In this document: positions 33,726 to 45,642 of the stretch, in pieces
How the letters are laid out: every line of letters begins with the position of its first letter
How positions within the stretch are numbered: position 1 is the stretch's first letter
Assembly: GCA_020796225.1 (NCBI GenBank)
Contig: CM036753.1
Location: forward strand, 89,129,703 to 89,193,702
DNA length: 64,000 nucleotides
DNA from: Arion vulgaris
Taxonomy: Eukaryota > Mollusca > Gastropoda > Stylommatophora > Arionidae
Direction of reading: 5' to 3'
Program-made: the position numbers and the translations under genes
Notes under the pieces: generated by a model
Databases searched by the model: none
Told to the model about the DNA's origin: nothing
What the model saw: only the letters and a program-made list of their open reading frames with translations

Positions 33726-35033
33726 CAGCGCCGGATTAGCCTAGTAGCAGAAGTAGCAAATGCTACGGCCCCGCGCTTCTAGGGGGCCCCGCGCCTATGT
33801 GACAGATGAAAATGGAAAAATAACCAGATGTTATATCAAAAACACGCAAGCTGTCTGAATTTTTAGATGTCGTGTGTGATGGTGCTGAATCCAACGAAAT
33901 CGAAGCAGAAAATACAGAAGTCGCGTCTCACTGTGTGGTAAATGAAGGTAGTATAGAAGAAGGTATAGAAGAATCATCATTACCAATATTACCATTAAGA
34001 TCAGCAACTCTTCACGATTTAGCCAAATTTTTCACAAGACAAACTGAAATCGAATGTACAGCAAGTCCTGCCAATTTAGCCATATCATCTTCAAGCCAAA
34101 GAGAGAGGCAGAAAGCACAGCACATGCTTCTAATGTAGCAACATCATCTACAAGCCAAAACACAACGAAAGTAAAATGTACTCCAACGATATTGGTGAAT
34201 GGCCAAACAACTTGAATCGAGATTATTAGACTGCGAAAGGAAGTAGCGAAGTGCAACATATGAACAGTGATTTCATGTCTTAAAAAACCACACAAAAACA
34301 TACGATAAAGAAAAGAATCCACGATTTTGTCGAAAGTCGTTTTTCACATACACACTACACCAACAAACAAAACTCACGTGAGAGATTGGTTGTGTTGTAC
34401 AGAAACTAAAGGACAACTGTTCTGTTTTGTTTGCAAAGTTATTGATTTAGGCTGTGCCATAGAGTGACTGGTGTATTTGGAATACTCCGACAGTTAAAAT
34501 CTATTACAGCAGAAGAGATCTTGAAAAGAACTCCAAATATTGTCAGCTCTTACCAAGAGGATTTGGAAGAAAGCCTAGGCGACGAACTTGTGCAGTTCAC
34601 TGAACTTCTTAAAATTAATGTAGCTGCTGCTATTAGCAACGAAAAGCATGAGGCTCTTGAACTGCAATTTTATAAACTTAAAATGGAAAATTCATTAGAG
34701 TCGTGTTTCCCAAATGTAGAAATAGTCTTACGAATTTACTTGTCTTTAATGATTACTAACTGCAGCGGAGAACGTTCTTTTCAACATTAAAGCATATATA
34801 AAGTGAGTTAAGAAACATGATGGGACAAGATCGTTTAAATAACCTCACCTTAATGAACATTGAATGTAATTTACTTAGAGGAATTGATTTGTCTAGTATT
34901 ATCTCTAAATTTGTTCACATTACATGGGGCAAGTTTGTTTGTAAAAGTTGTGTTTTATTATTTATTATCATATAAAACCTAGGGCCCCGCGCTAAAATTT
35001 GCTACGGGCCCGCGCTAGCCTAATCCGGCACTG
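33726..35033 (+). mobile_element. hAT DNA transposon, internally deleted (1308 bp)
   Basis: Ends CAGCGCCGGATTAGCCTAG on the left and CTAGCCTAATCCGGCACTG on the right, with matching GC-rich subterminal blocks (GGCCCCGCGC). Flanked by a perfect 8 bp duplication ATCTTTAT at 33718-33725 and 35034-35041. The interior holds an N-terminal acidic region, a TTF-type zinc finger block and the C-terminal dimerisation region. The central catalytic domain is missing, so the element would depend on a related transposase. Confidence 0.92.
33860..34890 (+). pseudogene. hAT transposase remnant (TTF zinc finger plus dimerisation domain)
   Basis: RSATLHDLAKFFTRQTEIE lies in the 5' frame (33872-34138). A TTF-type finger, DWLCCTETKGQLFCFVCKV, is at 34378-34440 in another frame. 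The 34464-34790 frame carries EEILKRTPNIVSSYQEDLEE and the dimerisation block ESCFPNVEIVLRIYLSLMIT then NCSGERSFQ, followed out of frame by MMGQDRLNNLTLMNIE. This layout is that of ZMYM/KIAA1586-like hAT transposases. The catalytic middle (several hundred residues in the family) is absent. Confidence 0.85.
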
Positions 35034-35094
35034 ATCTTTATACAGCTTAAGCTGCAACAAAACCAATACAGTTTCAAGTCTATTTTAAATCATT

Positions 35095-35345
35095 TTCTTC
35101 GTCTTCTTCAAACTCTCCATATCGACCACTTGTTAACTACTCTTTGTGATTTATATGTGATTTGAGTATAAGAGCAATAGTACGTTGTGCCAATTATGCG
35201 CCTACAAATGGGCCTGCTCATCCGATGTCTGCGATCCTTTTTATTTACTAGGTTAGTTTCCCAAGGCTCCTACATCAGTCGTCCCTTACGATACGCCTTG
35301 TTGGTCGCAGTGTTACTATTCTTTGTTCACTTTACGAGCTCCGAC
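35095..35345 (+). mobile_element. Dispersed SINE-like repeat S3, copy 2
   Basis: Shares ACTCTTTGTGATTTATATG and GTCGTCCCTTACGATACGCC with copy 1 (28395), followed by TTGGTCGCAGTGTTACTATTC. Confidence 0.55.
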
Positions 35346-35359
35346 AACACATGGGTGTA

Positions 35360-35490
35360 CACGGTAATGAAATCTTATGGTGGAGTGAGCAGAATACCAA
35401 CGCTGCACAACAATATACATTAATCTGGTATCGTTATAAGCTTAATAAACTGCATCAAAATCTATACAGTTTCAAGTCGGTTTGAAATTA
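35360..35490 (+). repeat. Dispersed repeat R3, copy 2 (uninterrupted)
   Basis: CCAACGCTGCACAACAATAT, then ATTAATCTGGTATCGTTATA, then ACAGTTTCAAGTC. It holds a single ATCGTTAT where copy 1 has ATCTTTAT-hAT-ATCTTTAT, and so serves as an empty site. Confidence 0.75.
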
Positions 35491-35915
35491 AAACAACACT
35501 GAAAGCACGCCATTGATTTATTACTTCATAAAGAAATTCCGATTTCAGAAAATCATTTTCTACACGCTTTATACATTTTTGACTAGTAAACCTCTGGGGC
35601 ATCATCTATACATGAATGTAGCTTTATGATCATACCATGACTGCTGGCAATTTCTAATATGTACGTGATACTATATATAGAGGAGACTCTAGAATTTCAA
35701 ATCTGAGATAGGAAATGAAGGTTGGAAATGTGAATGTTCAACGGAAATTAAACGAAACAAACATGATTTAGAATCAAGTAATTGAGTGGCCACAATCGAT
35801 AATGAAATTCCTGTTTTGATTTTAAAAAATGTTATTATTTAAAGAAAAAGTTTTTGCTGATTGCTAAATAATTTTTTTTGCAAATAAACTATTCTAAAAG
35901 AAAGTGATAAAGTGG

Positions 35916-36257
35916 TCAACGAAAATCTGTCAAGGTTACAAGGAGAGATAGAGTGAGAAACGAGAATATCAGAAGCATCGCTGGTACTATATTATGCATA
36001 CAGTACATCGAGAAGCAAAGGATCAAGTGATTTGGCCATCTAATTAGAATGGAACCACATTTACTACCATCATGTGCCTACAATAATCGACGCTCAGGGC
36101 GCAGAGCACGAGGCAGGCCAAGAACACGATGGATAGATAACATCTCTACCTACCAAAGAATGGACTGACAACGTCATGCGCAACACATCTGGCACAAGAT
36201 ACAAAAAACTAAATCTCCACACAACGCTTCATGGCAAATGTGGTTAAGATAAGATAA
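35916..36257 (+). mobile_element. LINE I-family 3' end (my label I)
   Basis: Encodes QYIEKQRIKWFGHLIRMEP, RRARGRPRTRWIDNIS and WHKIQ at the C-terminal end of a LINE reverse transcriptase, then a (AAGAT)n tail. Flanked by GATAAAGTGG at 35906-35915 and 36258-36267, though the first bases may belong to the tail. Confidence 0.8.
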
Positions 36258-36459
36258 GATAAAGTGGATTTACCCCACATCCCGCAAATCACACAACACA
36301 CCTACAAAGATGTAAAAGCGCCAGGGAGACTCTCGTGTACCTTTTTATGCAACCAGGGTGTACCTTGTCTCACAAGATGACAGTAAATATTTAGTTTTTC
36401 AATTGGTTTGATTAAATATTAATTTGTAATTTGTCTTTCTAAATCTGAGGTTAAAAACA

Positions 36460-39400
36460 GGATATGCTAGTGTCAAGGTATTGAAAGAAATAATTGAGGA
36501 TACAAGGGTTATGATATGCTAGTGTCAAGGTCTTGAAAGAAATAGTTGAGCAGACAAGGGTTATGATATGCTAGTATCAAGGTCTTGAAAGAAATAGTTG
36601 AGGAGACAAGGGCTATGATATGCTAGTGTCAAGGTCTTGAAAGAAATAGTTGAGGAGACAAGGGCTATGATATGCTAGTATCAAGGTCTTGAAAGAAATA
36701 GTTGAGGAGACAAGGGTTATGATATGCTAGTGTCAAGGTCTTGAAAGAAATAGTTGAGGAGACAAGGGCTATGATATGCTAGTATCAAGGTCTTGAAAGA
36801 AATAGTTGAGCAGACAAGGGTTATGATATGCTAGTGTCAAGGTCTTGAAAGAAATAGTTGAGCAGACAAGGGTTATGATATGCTAGTGTCAAGGTCTTGA
36901 AAGAAATAGTTGAGCAGACAAGGGTTATGATATGCTAGTGTCAAGGTCTTGAAAGAAATAGTTGAGGAGACAAGGGTTATGATATGCTAGTGTCAAGGTC
37001 TTGAAAGAAATAGTTGAGCAGACAAGGGTTATGATATGCTAGTATCAAGGTCTTGAAAGAAATAGTTGAGCAGACAAGGGTTATGATATGTTAGTATCAA
37101 GGTCTTGAAAGAAATAGTTGAGCAGACAAGGGTTATGATATGTTAGTATCAAGGTCTTGAAAGAAATAGTTGAGGATACAAGGGTTATAATATGCTAGTG
37201 TCAAGGTCTTGAAAGAAATAGTTGAGGATACAAGGGTTATGATATGCTAGTGTCAAGGTCTTGAAAGAAATAGTTGAGCAGACAAGGGTTATGATATGTT
37301 AGTATCAAGGTCTTGAAAGAAATAGTTGAGCAGACAAGGGTTATGATATGCTAGTGTCAAGGTCTTGAAAGAAATAGTTGAGCAGACAAGGGTTATGATA
37401 TGCTAGTGTCAAGGTCTTGAAAGAAATAGTTGAGGAGACAAGGGTTATAATATGCTAGTGTCAAGGTCTTGAAAGAAATAGTTGAGCAGACAAGGGTTAT
37501 GATATGCTAGTATCAAGGTCTTGAAAGAAATAGTTGAGGAGACAAGGGTTATAATATGCTAGTGTCAAGGTCTTGAAAGAAATAGTTGAGCAGACAAGGG
37601 TTATGATATGCTAGTGTCAAGGTCTTGAAAGAAATAGTTGAGCAGACAAGGGTTATGATATGCTAGTGTCAAGGTCTTGAAAGAAATAGTTGAGGAGACA
37701 AGGGTTATAATATGCTAGTGTCAAGGTATTGAAAGAAATAGTTGAGCAGACAAGGGTTATGATATGCTAGTGTCAAGGTCTTGAAAGAAATAGTTGAGCA
37801 GACAAGGGTTATGATATGCTAGTGTCAAGGTCTTGAAAGAAATAGTTGAGGAGACAAGGGCTATGATATGCTAGTGTCAAGGTCTTGAAAGAAATAGTTG
37901 AGGAGACAAGGGTTATGATATGCTAGTGTCAAGGTATTGAAAGAAATAGTTGAGCAGACAAGGGTTATGATATGCTAGTGTCAAGGTCTTGAAAGAAATA
38001 GTTGAGCAGACAAGGGTTATGATATGCTAGTGTCAAGGTCTTGAAAGAAATAGTTGAGGAGACAAGGGTTATAATATGCTAGTATCAAGGTCTTGAAAGA
38101 AATAGTTGAGGAGACAAGGGTTATGATATGCTAGTGTCAAGGTATTGAAAGAAATAGTTGAGCAGACAAGGGTTATGATATGCTAGTGTCAAGGTCTTGA
38201 AAGAAATAGTTGAGCAGACAAGGGTTATGATATGCTAGTGTCAAGGTCTTGAAAGAAATAGTTGAGGAGACAAGGGCTATGATATGCTAGTGTCAAGGTC
38301 TTGAAAGAAATAGTTGAGCAGACAAGGGTTATGATATGCTAGTATCAAGGTCTTGAAAGAAATAGTTGAGCAGACAAGGGTTATGATATGCTAGTGTCAA
38401 GGTCTTGAAAGAAATAGTTGAGCAGACAAGGGTTATGATATGCTAGTGTCAAGGTCTTGAAAGAAATAGTTGAGCAGACAAGGGTTATGATATGCTAGTG
38501 TCAAGGTCTTGAAAGAAATAGTTGAGGAGACAAGGGTTACGATATGCTAGTGTCAAGGTCTTGAAAGAAATAGTTGAGCAGACAAGGGTTATGATATGCT
38601 AGTGTCAAGGTTTTGAAAGAAATAGTTGAGGAGACAAGGGCTATGATATGCTAGTATCAAGGTCTTGAAAGAAATAGTTGAGGAGACAAGGGTTATGATA
38701 TGCTAGTGTCAAGGTCTTGAAAGAAATAGTTGAGCAGACAAGGGTTATGATATACTAGTGTCAAGGTCTTGAAAGAAATAGTTGAGGAGACAAGGGTTAT
38801 GATATGCTAGTATCAAGGTCTTGAAAGAAATAGTTGAGGAGACAAGGGTTATGATATGCTAGTGTCAAGGTCTTGAAAGAAATAGTTGAGGAGACAAGGG
38901 TTATGATATGCTAGTATCAAGGTCTTGAAAGAAATAGTTGAGGAGACAAGGGTTATGATATGCTAGTATCAAGGTCTTGAAAGAAATAGTTGAGGAGACA
39001 AGGGTTATGATATGCTAGTGTCAAGGTCTTGAAAGAAATAGTTGAGGAGACAAGGGTTATGATATGCTAGTGTCAAGGTCTTGAAAGAAATAGTTGAGGA
39101 GACAAGGGTTATGATATGCTAGTATCAAGGTCTTGAAAGAAATAGTTGAGGAGACAAGGGTTATGATATGCTAGTATCAAGGTCTTGAAAGAAATAGTTG
39201 AGGAGACAAGGGTTATGATATGCTAGTGTCAAGGTCTTGAAAGAAATAGTTGAGCAGACAAGGGTTATGATATGCTAGTGTCAAGGTCTTGAAAGAAATA
39301 GTTGAGCAGACAAGGGTTATGATATGCTAGTGTCAAGGTTTTGAAAGAAATAGTTGAGCAGACAAGGGTTATGATATGCTAGTGTCAAGGTCTTGAAAGA

Positions 39401-41095
39401 AATAGTTGAGGAGACAAGGGTTATGATATGCTAGTGTCAAGGTCTTGAAAGAAATAGTTGAGGATACAAGGGTTATGATATGCTAGTGTCAAGGTCTTGA
39501 AAGAAATAGTTGAGGAGACAAGGGCTATGATATGTTAGTATCAAGGTCTTGAAAGAAATAGTTGAGGAGACAAGGGTTATGATATGCTAGTGTCAAGGTC
39601 TTGAAAGAAATAGTTGAGCAGACAAGGGTTATGATATGCTAGTGTCAAGGTCTTGAAAGAAATAGTTGAGCAGACAAGGGTTATGATATGCTAGTGTCAA
39701 GGTTTTGAAAGAAATAGTTGAGCAGACAAGGGTTATGATATGCTAGTGTCAAGGTCTTGAAAGAAATAGTTGAGGAGACAAGGGCTATGATATGCTAGTA
39801 TCAAGGTCTTGAAAGAAATAGTTGAGCAGACAAGGGTTATGATATGCTAGTGTCAAGGTCTTGAAAGAAATAGTTGAGGAGACAAGGGCTATGATATGCT
39901 AGTATCAAGGTCTTGAAAGAAATAGTTGAGCAGACAAGGGCTATGATATGCTAGTGTCAAGGTCTTGAAAGAAATAGTTGAGCAGACAAGGGTTATGATA
40001 TGCTAGTGTCAAGGTCTTGAAAGAAATAGTTGAGGAGACAAGGGTTATGATATGCTAGTGTCAAGGTCTTGAAAGAAATAGTTGAGGAGACAAGGGTTAT
40101 GATATGCTAGTGTCAAGGTCTTGAAAGATATAGTTGAGGAGACAAGGGTTATGATATGCTAGTGTCAAGGTCTTGAAAGAAATAGTTGAGGAGACAAGGG
40201 TTATGATATGCTAGTGTCAAGGTCTTGAAAGAAATAGTTGAGCAGACAAGGGTTATGATATGCTAGTGTCAAGGTCTTGAAAGAAATAGTTGAGGAGACA
40301 AGGGTTATGATATGCTAGTGTCAAGGTCTTGAAAGAAATAGTTGAGGAGACAAGGGCTATGATATGCTAGTGTCAAGGTCTTGAAAGAAATAGTTGAGCA
40401 GACAAGGGTTATGATATGCTAGTATCAAGGTCTTGAAAGAAATAGTTGAGGAGACAAGGGTTATGATATGCTAGTGTCAAGGTCTTGAAAGAAATAGTTG
40501 AGGAGACAAGGGTTATGATATGCTAGTGTCAAGGTCTTGAAAGAAATATTTGAGGAGACAAGGGTTATGATATGCTAGTGTCAAGGTCTTGAAAGAAATA
40601 GTTGAGGAGACAAGGGTTATGATATGCTAGTGTCAAGGTCTTGAAAGAAATAGTTGAGGAGACAAGGGTTATGATATGCTAGTGTCAAGGTCTTGAAAGA
40701 AATAGTTGAGCAGACAAGGGTTATGATATGCTAGTGTCAAGGTCTTGAAAGAAATAGTTGAGGAGACAAGGGTTATGATATGCTAGTATCAAGGTCTTGA
40801 AAGAAATAGTTGAGCAGACAAGGGTTATGATATGCTAGTGTCAAGGTCTTGAAAGAAATAGTTGAGCAGACAAGGGTTATGATATGCTAGTGTCAAGGTC
40901 TTGAAAGAAATAGTTGAGGAGACAAGGGTTATGATATGCTAGTATCAAGGTCTTGAAAGAAATATTTGAGGAGACAAGGGTTATGATATGCTAGTATCAA
41001 GGTCTTGAAAGAAATAGTTGAGGAGACAAGGGTTATGATATGCTAGTGTCAAGGTCTTGAAAGAAATAGTTGAGGAGACAAGGGTTATGATACTC
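36460..41095. repeat. 52 bp minisatellite, about 89 units (4.6 kb)
   Basis: Units share TGATATGCTAGTGTCAAGGT and CTTGAAAGAAATAGTTGAG, followed by (C/G)AGACAAGGG(T/C)TA. Three sites vary between units (GAGCAGA or GAGGAGA, GTGTC or GTATC, GGTT or GGCT); otherwise units are almost identical. A rare variant, AAGGTATTGA, occurs at about 37721, 37929 and 38137, exactly 208 bp (four units) apart, so blocks of four were copied. Every frame is closed; no gene. Confidence 0.97.
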
Positions 41096-41229
41096 TTACA
41101 TATTGACAACTTTCTATATTGAAAAGTAGGTGAAATCGAACTCCTAATCCTATCGAAGACGGACAATAAAAGGTAAGTCCTCATTCAATGTGTGAACACA
41201 AAGAAAAATCGATGAGCGTAGGCGGCAAA

Positions 41230-41835
41230 GTCAATCATCATCATCATCAAGTAGCATGCCCCTTCCGAAACATGGTTCCCATGGCAGCAGTCCTGGAAAA
41301 CTATCTGTTCTGTTTAAGTTGACCCGCGCCAGCAGCAGTCCTTCTCAGATCGTCAATGACATCTTGCACCCTTGTCTTCTAGGTCTACCTCTCATTTTTC
41401 TTCCAAGCGTCATTCCTTCCATAATTATCTTCTCTGGGCACTCATGTCGTTTGATGTGTCCGAAATATTTAATTTTCTTGATTTCCATTTTCTTTAATAA
41501 CCAACTCTCTTTAATATCAAGTTGTTGCAGAACAGAAAAATATGTTCTTTTCTCTGTCCGTGATATTCTAAGTACTCTTCTGTAGCATTTACATTCAGAT
41601 ATATTTATGATCTTCTCCGCCGCTTTGTCAATGTTCCCTATCTCACAACCATATGTCGCTAAGGAAAAACCTCACGTTCTTAAACACTTGATTTTTGTTC
41701 TTGTATCAGTTCCCTCCCATAGTTAGTTCTTTCAGTTTTTGCAAAGCAATGCTCAGCCTTCTTTTAATCCGCTGACACATTCATTAGACCTCAATTCTGT
41801 TATCCGTTGTAAAGATCTTTTCAAACTCAATACCT
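41230..41835 (-). mobile_element. LINE L 3' half (relative of LINE A)
   Basis: On the minus strand: LWEGTDTRTKIKCLRT, ATYGCEIGNIDKAAEK, CYRRVLRISRTEKRT, KIKYFGHIKRHECPEKIIM and GRKMRGRPRRQGCKM, ending in a (GAT)n tail (TCATCATCATCATCA on the plus strand). Same architecture as LINE A at 14740-15740 but clearly divergent. Several stops. Confidence 0.85.
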
Positions 41836-41914
41836 GTGCTTAATTCATTAGCAGTAATGAAACACAAATTTGAAAAATCTATCACTATCTTCACAATTGC
41901 ACAGGGTATTTTTG

Positions 41915-42010
41915 TTGGTGCATCGGAGCTCGTACACTGCCGCTGAAATCTTTCTTTTACAAAATTCTCAAGAAAGAGATCGGATCACACACTGTTATTC
42001 ATCGAAGTGC
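41915..42010. repeat. Dispersed repeat R1, copy 2
   Basis: CACTGCCGCTGAAATCTTTC then GATCGGATCACACACTG and ATCGAAGTGCAAGAACG match 13108-13190 and 43545-43645. A fragment resembling S3 (GCTTTGTTGGTCGCAAGTG) follows at 42090-42110. Confidence 0.65.
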
Positions 42011-42217
42011 AAGAACGTAACAGTCAATCATTCAGATGTGGTAACCAGCCCCAAGCAGAACTCTACCAAATGTAATCATTGCAACATGCTTTGTTGGTCG
42101 CAAGTGTTACTATTTGTTGCTTTCAGTGTCGGCCCTGACTACCTATTATTATTTTATGTCATTATGAGGCAGCCTGCAAAGCATCCATGTAGTATTTATT
42201 TTACTTCTTCACTGCTC

Positions 42218-42826
42218 CCTATCTCTTCCAGCACTCACAGCAAGAATACTTCTCTTCCAACACTCACAGCAAGAATATTTCTCTTCCAGCACTCACAGCA
42301 AGAATACTTCTCTTCCAGCACTCACAGCAAGAATACTTCTCTTCCAGCACTCACAGCACGAATACTTCTCTTCCAGCACTCACAGCAAGAATACTTCTCT
42401 TCCAGCACTCACAGCAAGAATATTTTTCTTCCAGCACTCACAGCAAGAATACTTACCAAAGGACTCACAGCAAGAATACTTCTCTTCCAGCACTACAGCA
42501 AGAATACTTCTCTTCCAGCACTCACAGCAAGAATACTTCTCTTCCAGCACTCACAGCAAGAATATTTTTCTTCCAGCACTCACAGCAAGAATACTTCTCT
42601 CAAGGACTACAGCAAGAATATTCTCTTCCAGCACTCACAGCAAAATACTTCTCTTCCAGCACTCACACAAGAATATTTCTCTTCCAGCACTACAGCAAGA
42701 ATACTTCTCTTCCAGCACTACAGCAAGAATATTCTCTTCCAGCACTCACAGCAAGAATACTTTTTCCAGCACTCACATCAAGAATACTTCTCTTCCAGCA
42801 CTCACAACAAGAATACTAACTCACTG
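42218..42826. repeat. 29 bp minisatellite, about 21 units
   Basis: The unit has the core CTTCTCTTCCAGCACTCACA plus GCAAGAATA. Several units are one to four bases short. A 325-codon plus frame spans it but starts in unrelated upstream sequence at a TTG and contains only repeat-derived residues after codon 125; rejected as a gene. Confidence 0.95.
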
Positions 42827-42847
42827 TATTTCTCTCATAATATTTAG

Positions 42848-43544
42848 TTCTTGTATTGGTACTTTAAAGTCAAAGCAAAGTTGAATATTGCAAATGTCAT
42901 TTTTCCATTGATTTAATGTGCGGCCAACTGAATTATTATTAGAATCCCATTATCCAACTTGTGCTGGCTCTATAAAAAAAAGTTACATCAATGAAGTCAG
43001 TATTTTAGTTTAATAGTTGACTGCGTTTTATTCAAATAACCTTTTCTTAAAACTGGGTTGTCTGGGCAGCTTTCAAGCAAACCAAACTATTATGATGTAA
43101 TATGAAATTTTGTACTTTCTTTTTATTAATTTTTTTCTGCAGACGTTCTTACGATTCCTCAACCGCAATTTAAAACACGTCCTTTCTGGAACTCTTGTAC
43201 CAGCCATTACGAGACAACGATTTAATCTCTGTCTGTTTATGTAATCGATAATGGCATCTGCACAGTAACCTCGACTCATTTATTCTCTTGGCTAAGATAT
43301 AATACAAGTCTGTGTGTGTGGTATTTATATATGCAGTATATTATATCTGTTTAGTTCACTCAGAATTGTCGGTTTATACTAAAATTCTAAAGACCTTAGT
43401 CATCAAGATCGCGTAATAAACCTACAGTTCTTCTCAAAATCCCAATCACTGCAATCGGCACTACTCGGCTGTCAAGCTGAACTAATTCATTTAAAATAAA
43501 ACTCCAAAAACGTTTTCTTCTTCTAAAAGTTACATTGATGACAT
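42848..43544. other. No recognisable feature
   Basis: AT-rich spacer. No feature recognised. Confidence 0.55.
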
Positions 43545-43645
43545 CCTACAGTGCTGCGGAATTCGTGCACTGCCGCTGAGATATTTCTTGGTAAATAAAA
43601 TATATCAGAGCCCACACGGTTATTCACTGAAGCACAACGATCATA
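43545..43645. repeat. Dispersed repeat R1, copy 3
   Basis: GTGCACTGCCGCTGAGATATT then CAGAGCCCACACGGTTATTC and ACTGAAGCACAACGATCATA match the other R1 copies. Confidence 0.65.
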
Positions 43646-43734
43646 GTTTTATTTAATCAATTAAAATGTCCTGAGAATATATTTATATATAGTTCTTGTA
43701 TAATTTAACATATTGTTTTCCTGTTACAAATAGA

Positions 43735-43945
43735 TAGTTAGTTAGTTTGTTTGTTCCTTTCGTGCCAAAGGCGGCACATAGGGCATAGGGCAGAGTCAGA
43801 TCTCCATGTGATGCGGTTCCTTGTTAGCAATAGATGATCTCGTATGGTTTTACATCCAAATCGTTTACTTTCGTGTAAGATTGTTCTTCGTAGGGTGATC
43901 TTAGGTCTTCCATGTTTTCTTTTCCCAACCGGTGACCACATAAGG
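43735..43945 (-). mobile_element. LINE H 3' end
   Basis: Minus frame SPVGKRKHGRPKITLRRTIL, then KTIRDHLLLTRNRITWRSD and SALCPMC. This is the GxRxxGRPxxTLRR...NRxxWR C-terminal tail of a LINE. Only about 70 codons remain. Confidence 0.75.
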
Positions 43946-44332
43946 ACTTATCCATTTAGTGAAATTTATTCTCAAAGCTGTTACAAATATTATAAATTAA
44001 ATAATATAATTTAATTTGATTGTATTCATTAATTTTGTATTCCTTTAGTTTACCTCTATCTTATTACAATGTATTGTAACCTTCATCAGGAGTTCATACC
44101 ATGTGTATTGTAATGGTCAGATCGTTCTGACATTACATATTGTTTGAAATTATCTGCAGTATAAAAATGATGTCTATATTAATACTTTTATATGCCAACG
44201 ATATGTTAGTTTATCATAAATAAACATCCACTGCTGTTGTTAGACATTTTACAATGTCTATAAATATGTGCTTGCGACATAGATTAACAATTCAGAACAA
44301 TGATTACAATATTCAACCACTAACTGAATGAA

Positions 44333-44575
44333 ATGAACAAAATGAATATCCTATACAGGACGTAGCCATCAACTACAGTAAACGAGTCGTTGTTTTTCTA
44401 GGCACTACTTATACGTTCAGTAATTTGCCATTGCTTTCTGAACGGGGAAGTCTATTTTTACCTTTCGTTAAAAATCCCACGGAAACGAATTTGCTTCCAA
44501 ATTGATTGCCGCGGAGTTTGAACCAGATACGCTTAGGTTTTGATCCAGCTAACTATCGCTTAAGCTACATAACTC
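44333..44575 (-). mobile_element. SINE S1, copy 3
   Basis: Collinear with 24651-24905 (GTTTGAACCAGATACGCTTA, GCCATTGCTTTCTGAACGG, TAGCCATCAACTACAG on the plus strand). Flanked by ACTGAATGAA (44323-44332) and ACTGAATCAA (44576-44585), a 10 bp duplication with one mismatch. Confidence 0.85.
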
Positions 44576-44585
44576 ACTGAATCAA

Positions 44586-45205
44586 CAGAGTTACAAAGGG
44601 AGATAATCAACGTTACGCTTATTTGTTGAGTTCTTGTTAGTTTAATCTTAAACAAATTATGAAGATTGAAGAAAGATCATTGTGTTTACAAAAGATGTCT
44701 CCACTTAACTTTCACGTTTTTCAATTGTAGCGGAAGAAGATATCATTGTGCATTAGATTTCTAAATAGTTTTATGGCAACAAAACATCTGAGCAGCAATA
44801 ATACTGACGACCAATAAAACAGCGGGAATCAACTTTCAACATTGTAAATAGAAAATATGAAATAATACATTGACATATGAGAACTACGAAACAAATTGAC
44901 CCCATCACACCTAAAATATAGAAACAATGTTGAGAACATGATATGGTCAAATATTTATTCAAGATAATTATGTGTGCTTGCTGTTATCAGGTCACATTGT
45001 ATTCAAATGTTACTTGTACAATTTTTCTATCATTTTCAATAAGCTTTTAACAATATTGGATAATGTCTTTGTGAATAGCAAGTTTATGTCTTGTAACTCC
45101 AAATATCTCCTATTCGAATCGTTATCACTTATATATATATATTTATTATTCAATTCATTTACATATCATTTAACGAACATTTTTTGGGAGTATTATTGTT
45201 CTGTT
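44586..45205. other. No recognisable feature
   Basis: AT-rich spacer. No feature recognised. Confidence 0.55.
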
Positions 45206-45209
45206 ACGC

Positions 45210-45355
45210 CAAAGGGAAACTCTGAAAGGAACTTTGCTGAAAGAGGCAAGACATATGGGACTCAATTCAATGAAAGAGATTGAGCAAGTTACCCAGGACA
45301 GAGCGGTGTGTCGAAACTACTTGCAGACCCTATATAACATTTAACGTTACGAGAG
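45210..45355 (+). mobile_element. LINE B 3' end fragment
   Basis: AACTCTGAAAGGAACTTTGC, then CAAGTTACCCAGGACAGAGC and TACTTGCAGACCCTATATAA, ending TTACGAGAGGAAAA. It corresponds to 26607-26747 of LINE B and is more diverged than the 18510 copy. Confidence 0.85.
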
Positions 45356-45419
45356 GAAAATATGTATATTTATATAGTTCTATTGTGCGTTTCTCTGCAA
45401 GACATATACCAAACATATT

Positions 45420-45540
45420 TATGAAGCACTTTTACTATATGATAAACGAATATCAACAAACCATGCAAGATCGACTGTTATGAAGCACCTTTATTCTATG
45501 ATAAGCGACTATCCACAAACCATGCAAGAACGACAGTTAT
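45420..45540. repeat. About 60 bp direct duplication
   Basis: Two diverged units beginning ATGAAGCACTTTTACTATAT and ATGAAGCACCTTTATTCTAT, both with AACCATGCAAGA near the end. Confidence 0.85.
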
Positions 45541-45642
45541 GAAGCTATATCTTTTTTACCGTCAAATTTAATTGTAGCAATATTCTTGTCGCTCCTCTTC
45601 TTCTCATTCTCACTTGTTGTTTACTTTTGGTTTCTATGGCTT

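Larger units (their letters stand above)
33295..35100 (+). repeat. Dispersed repeat R3, copy 1, split by hAT element
   Basis: Sequence before and after the hAT element (CAACGCTCCCCAACAATAAA then ATACAGCTTAAGCTGCA and ACAGTTTCAAGTC) is continuous with the uninterrupted copy at 35360-35490. The 5' limit is uncertain; CTTATGGTGGAGTGAGT at 33299 is shared. Confidence 0.65.

Noticed and set aside
36460..41095. Possible CRISPR-like repeat array
   Set aside because: Units are contiguous with no variable spacers, the host is eukaryotic, and there are no cas-like genes.
41870..42847. 325-codon ORF, the longest in the window
   Set aside because: Starts at a TTG in unrelated sequence containing repeat R1, and the last 200 codons are the 29 bp array. 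No conserved domain.
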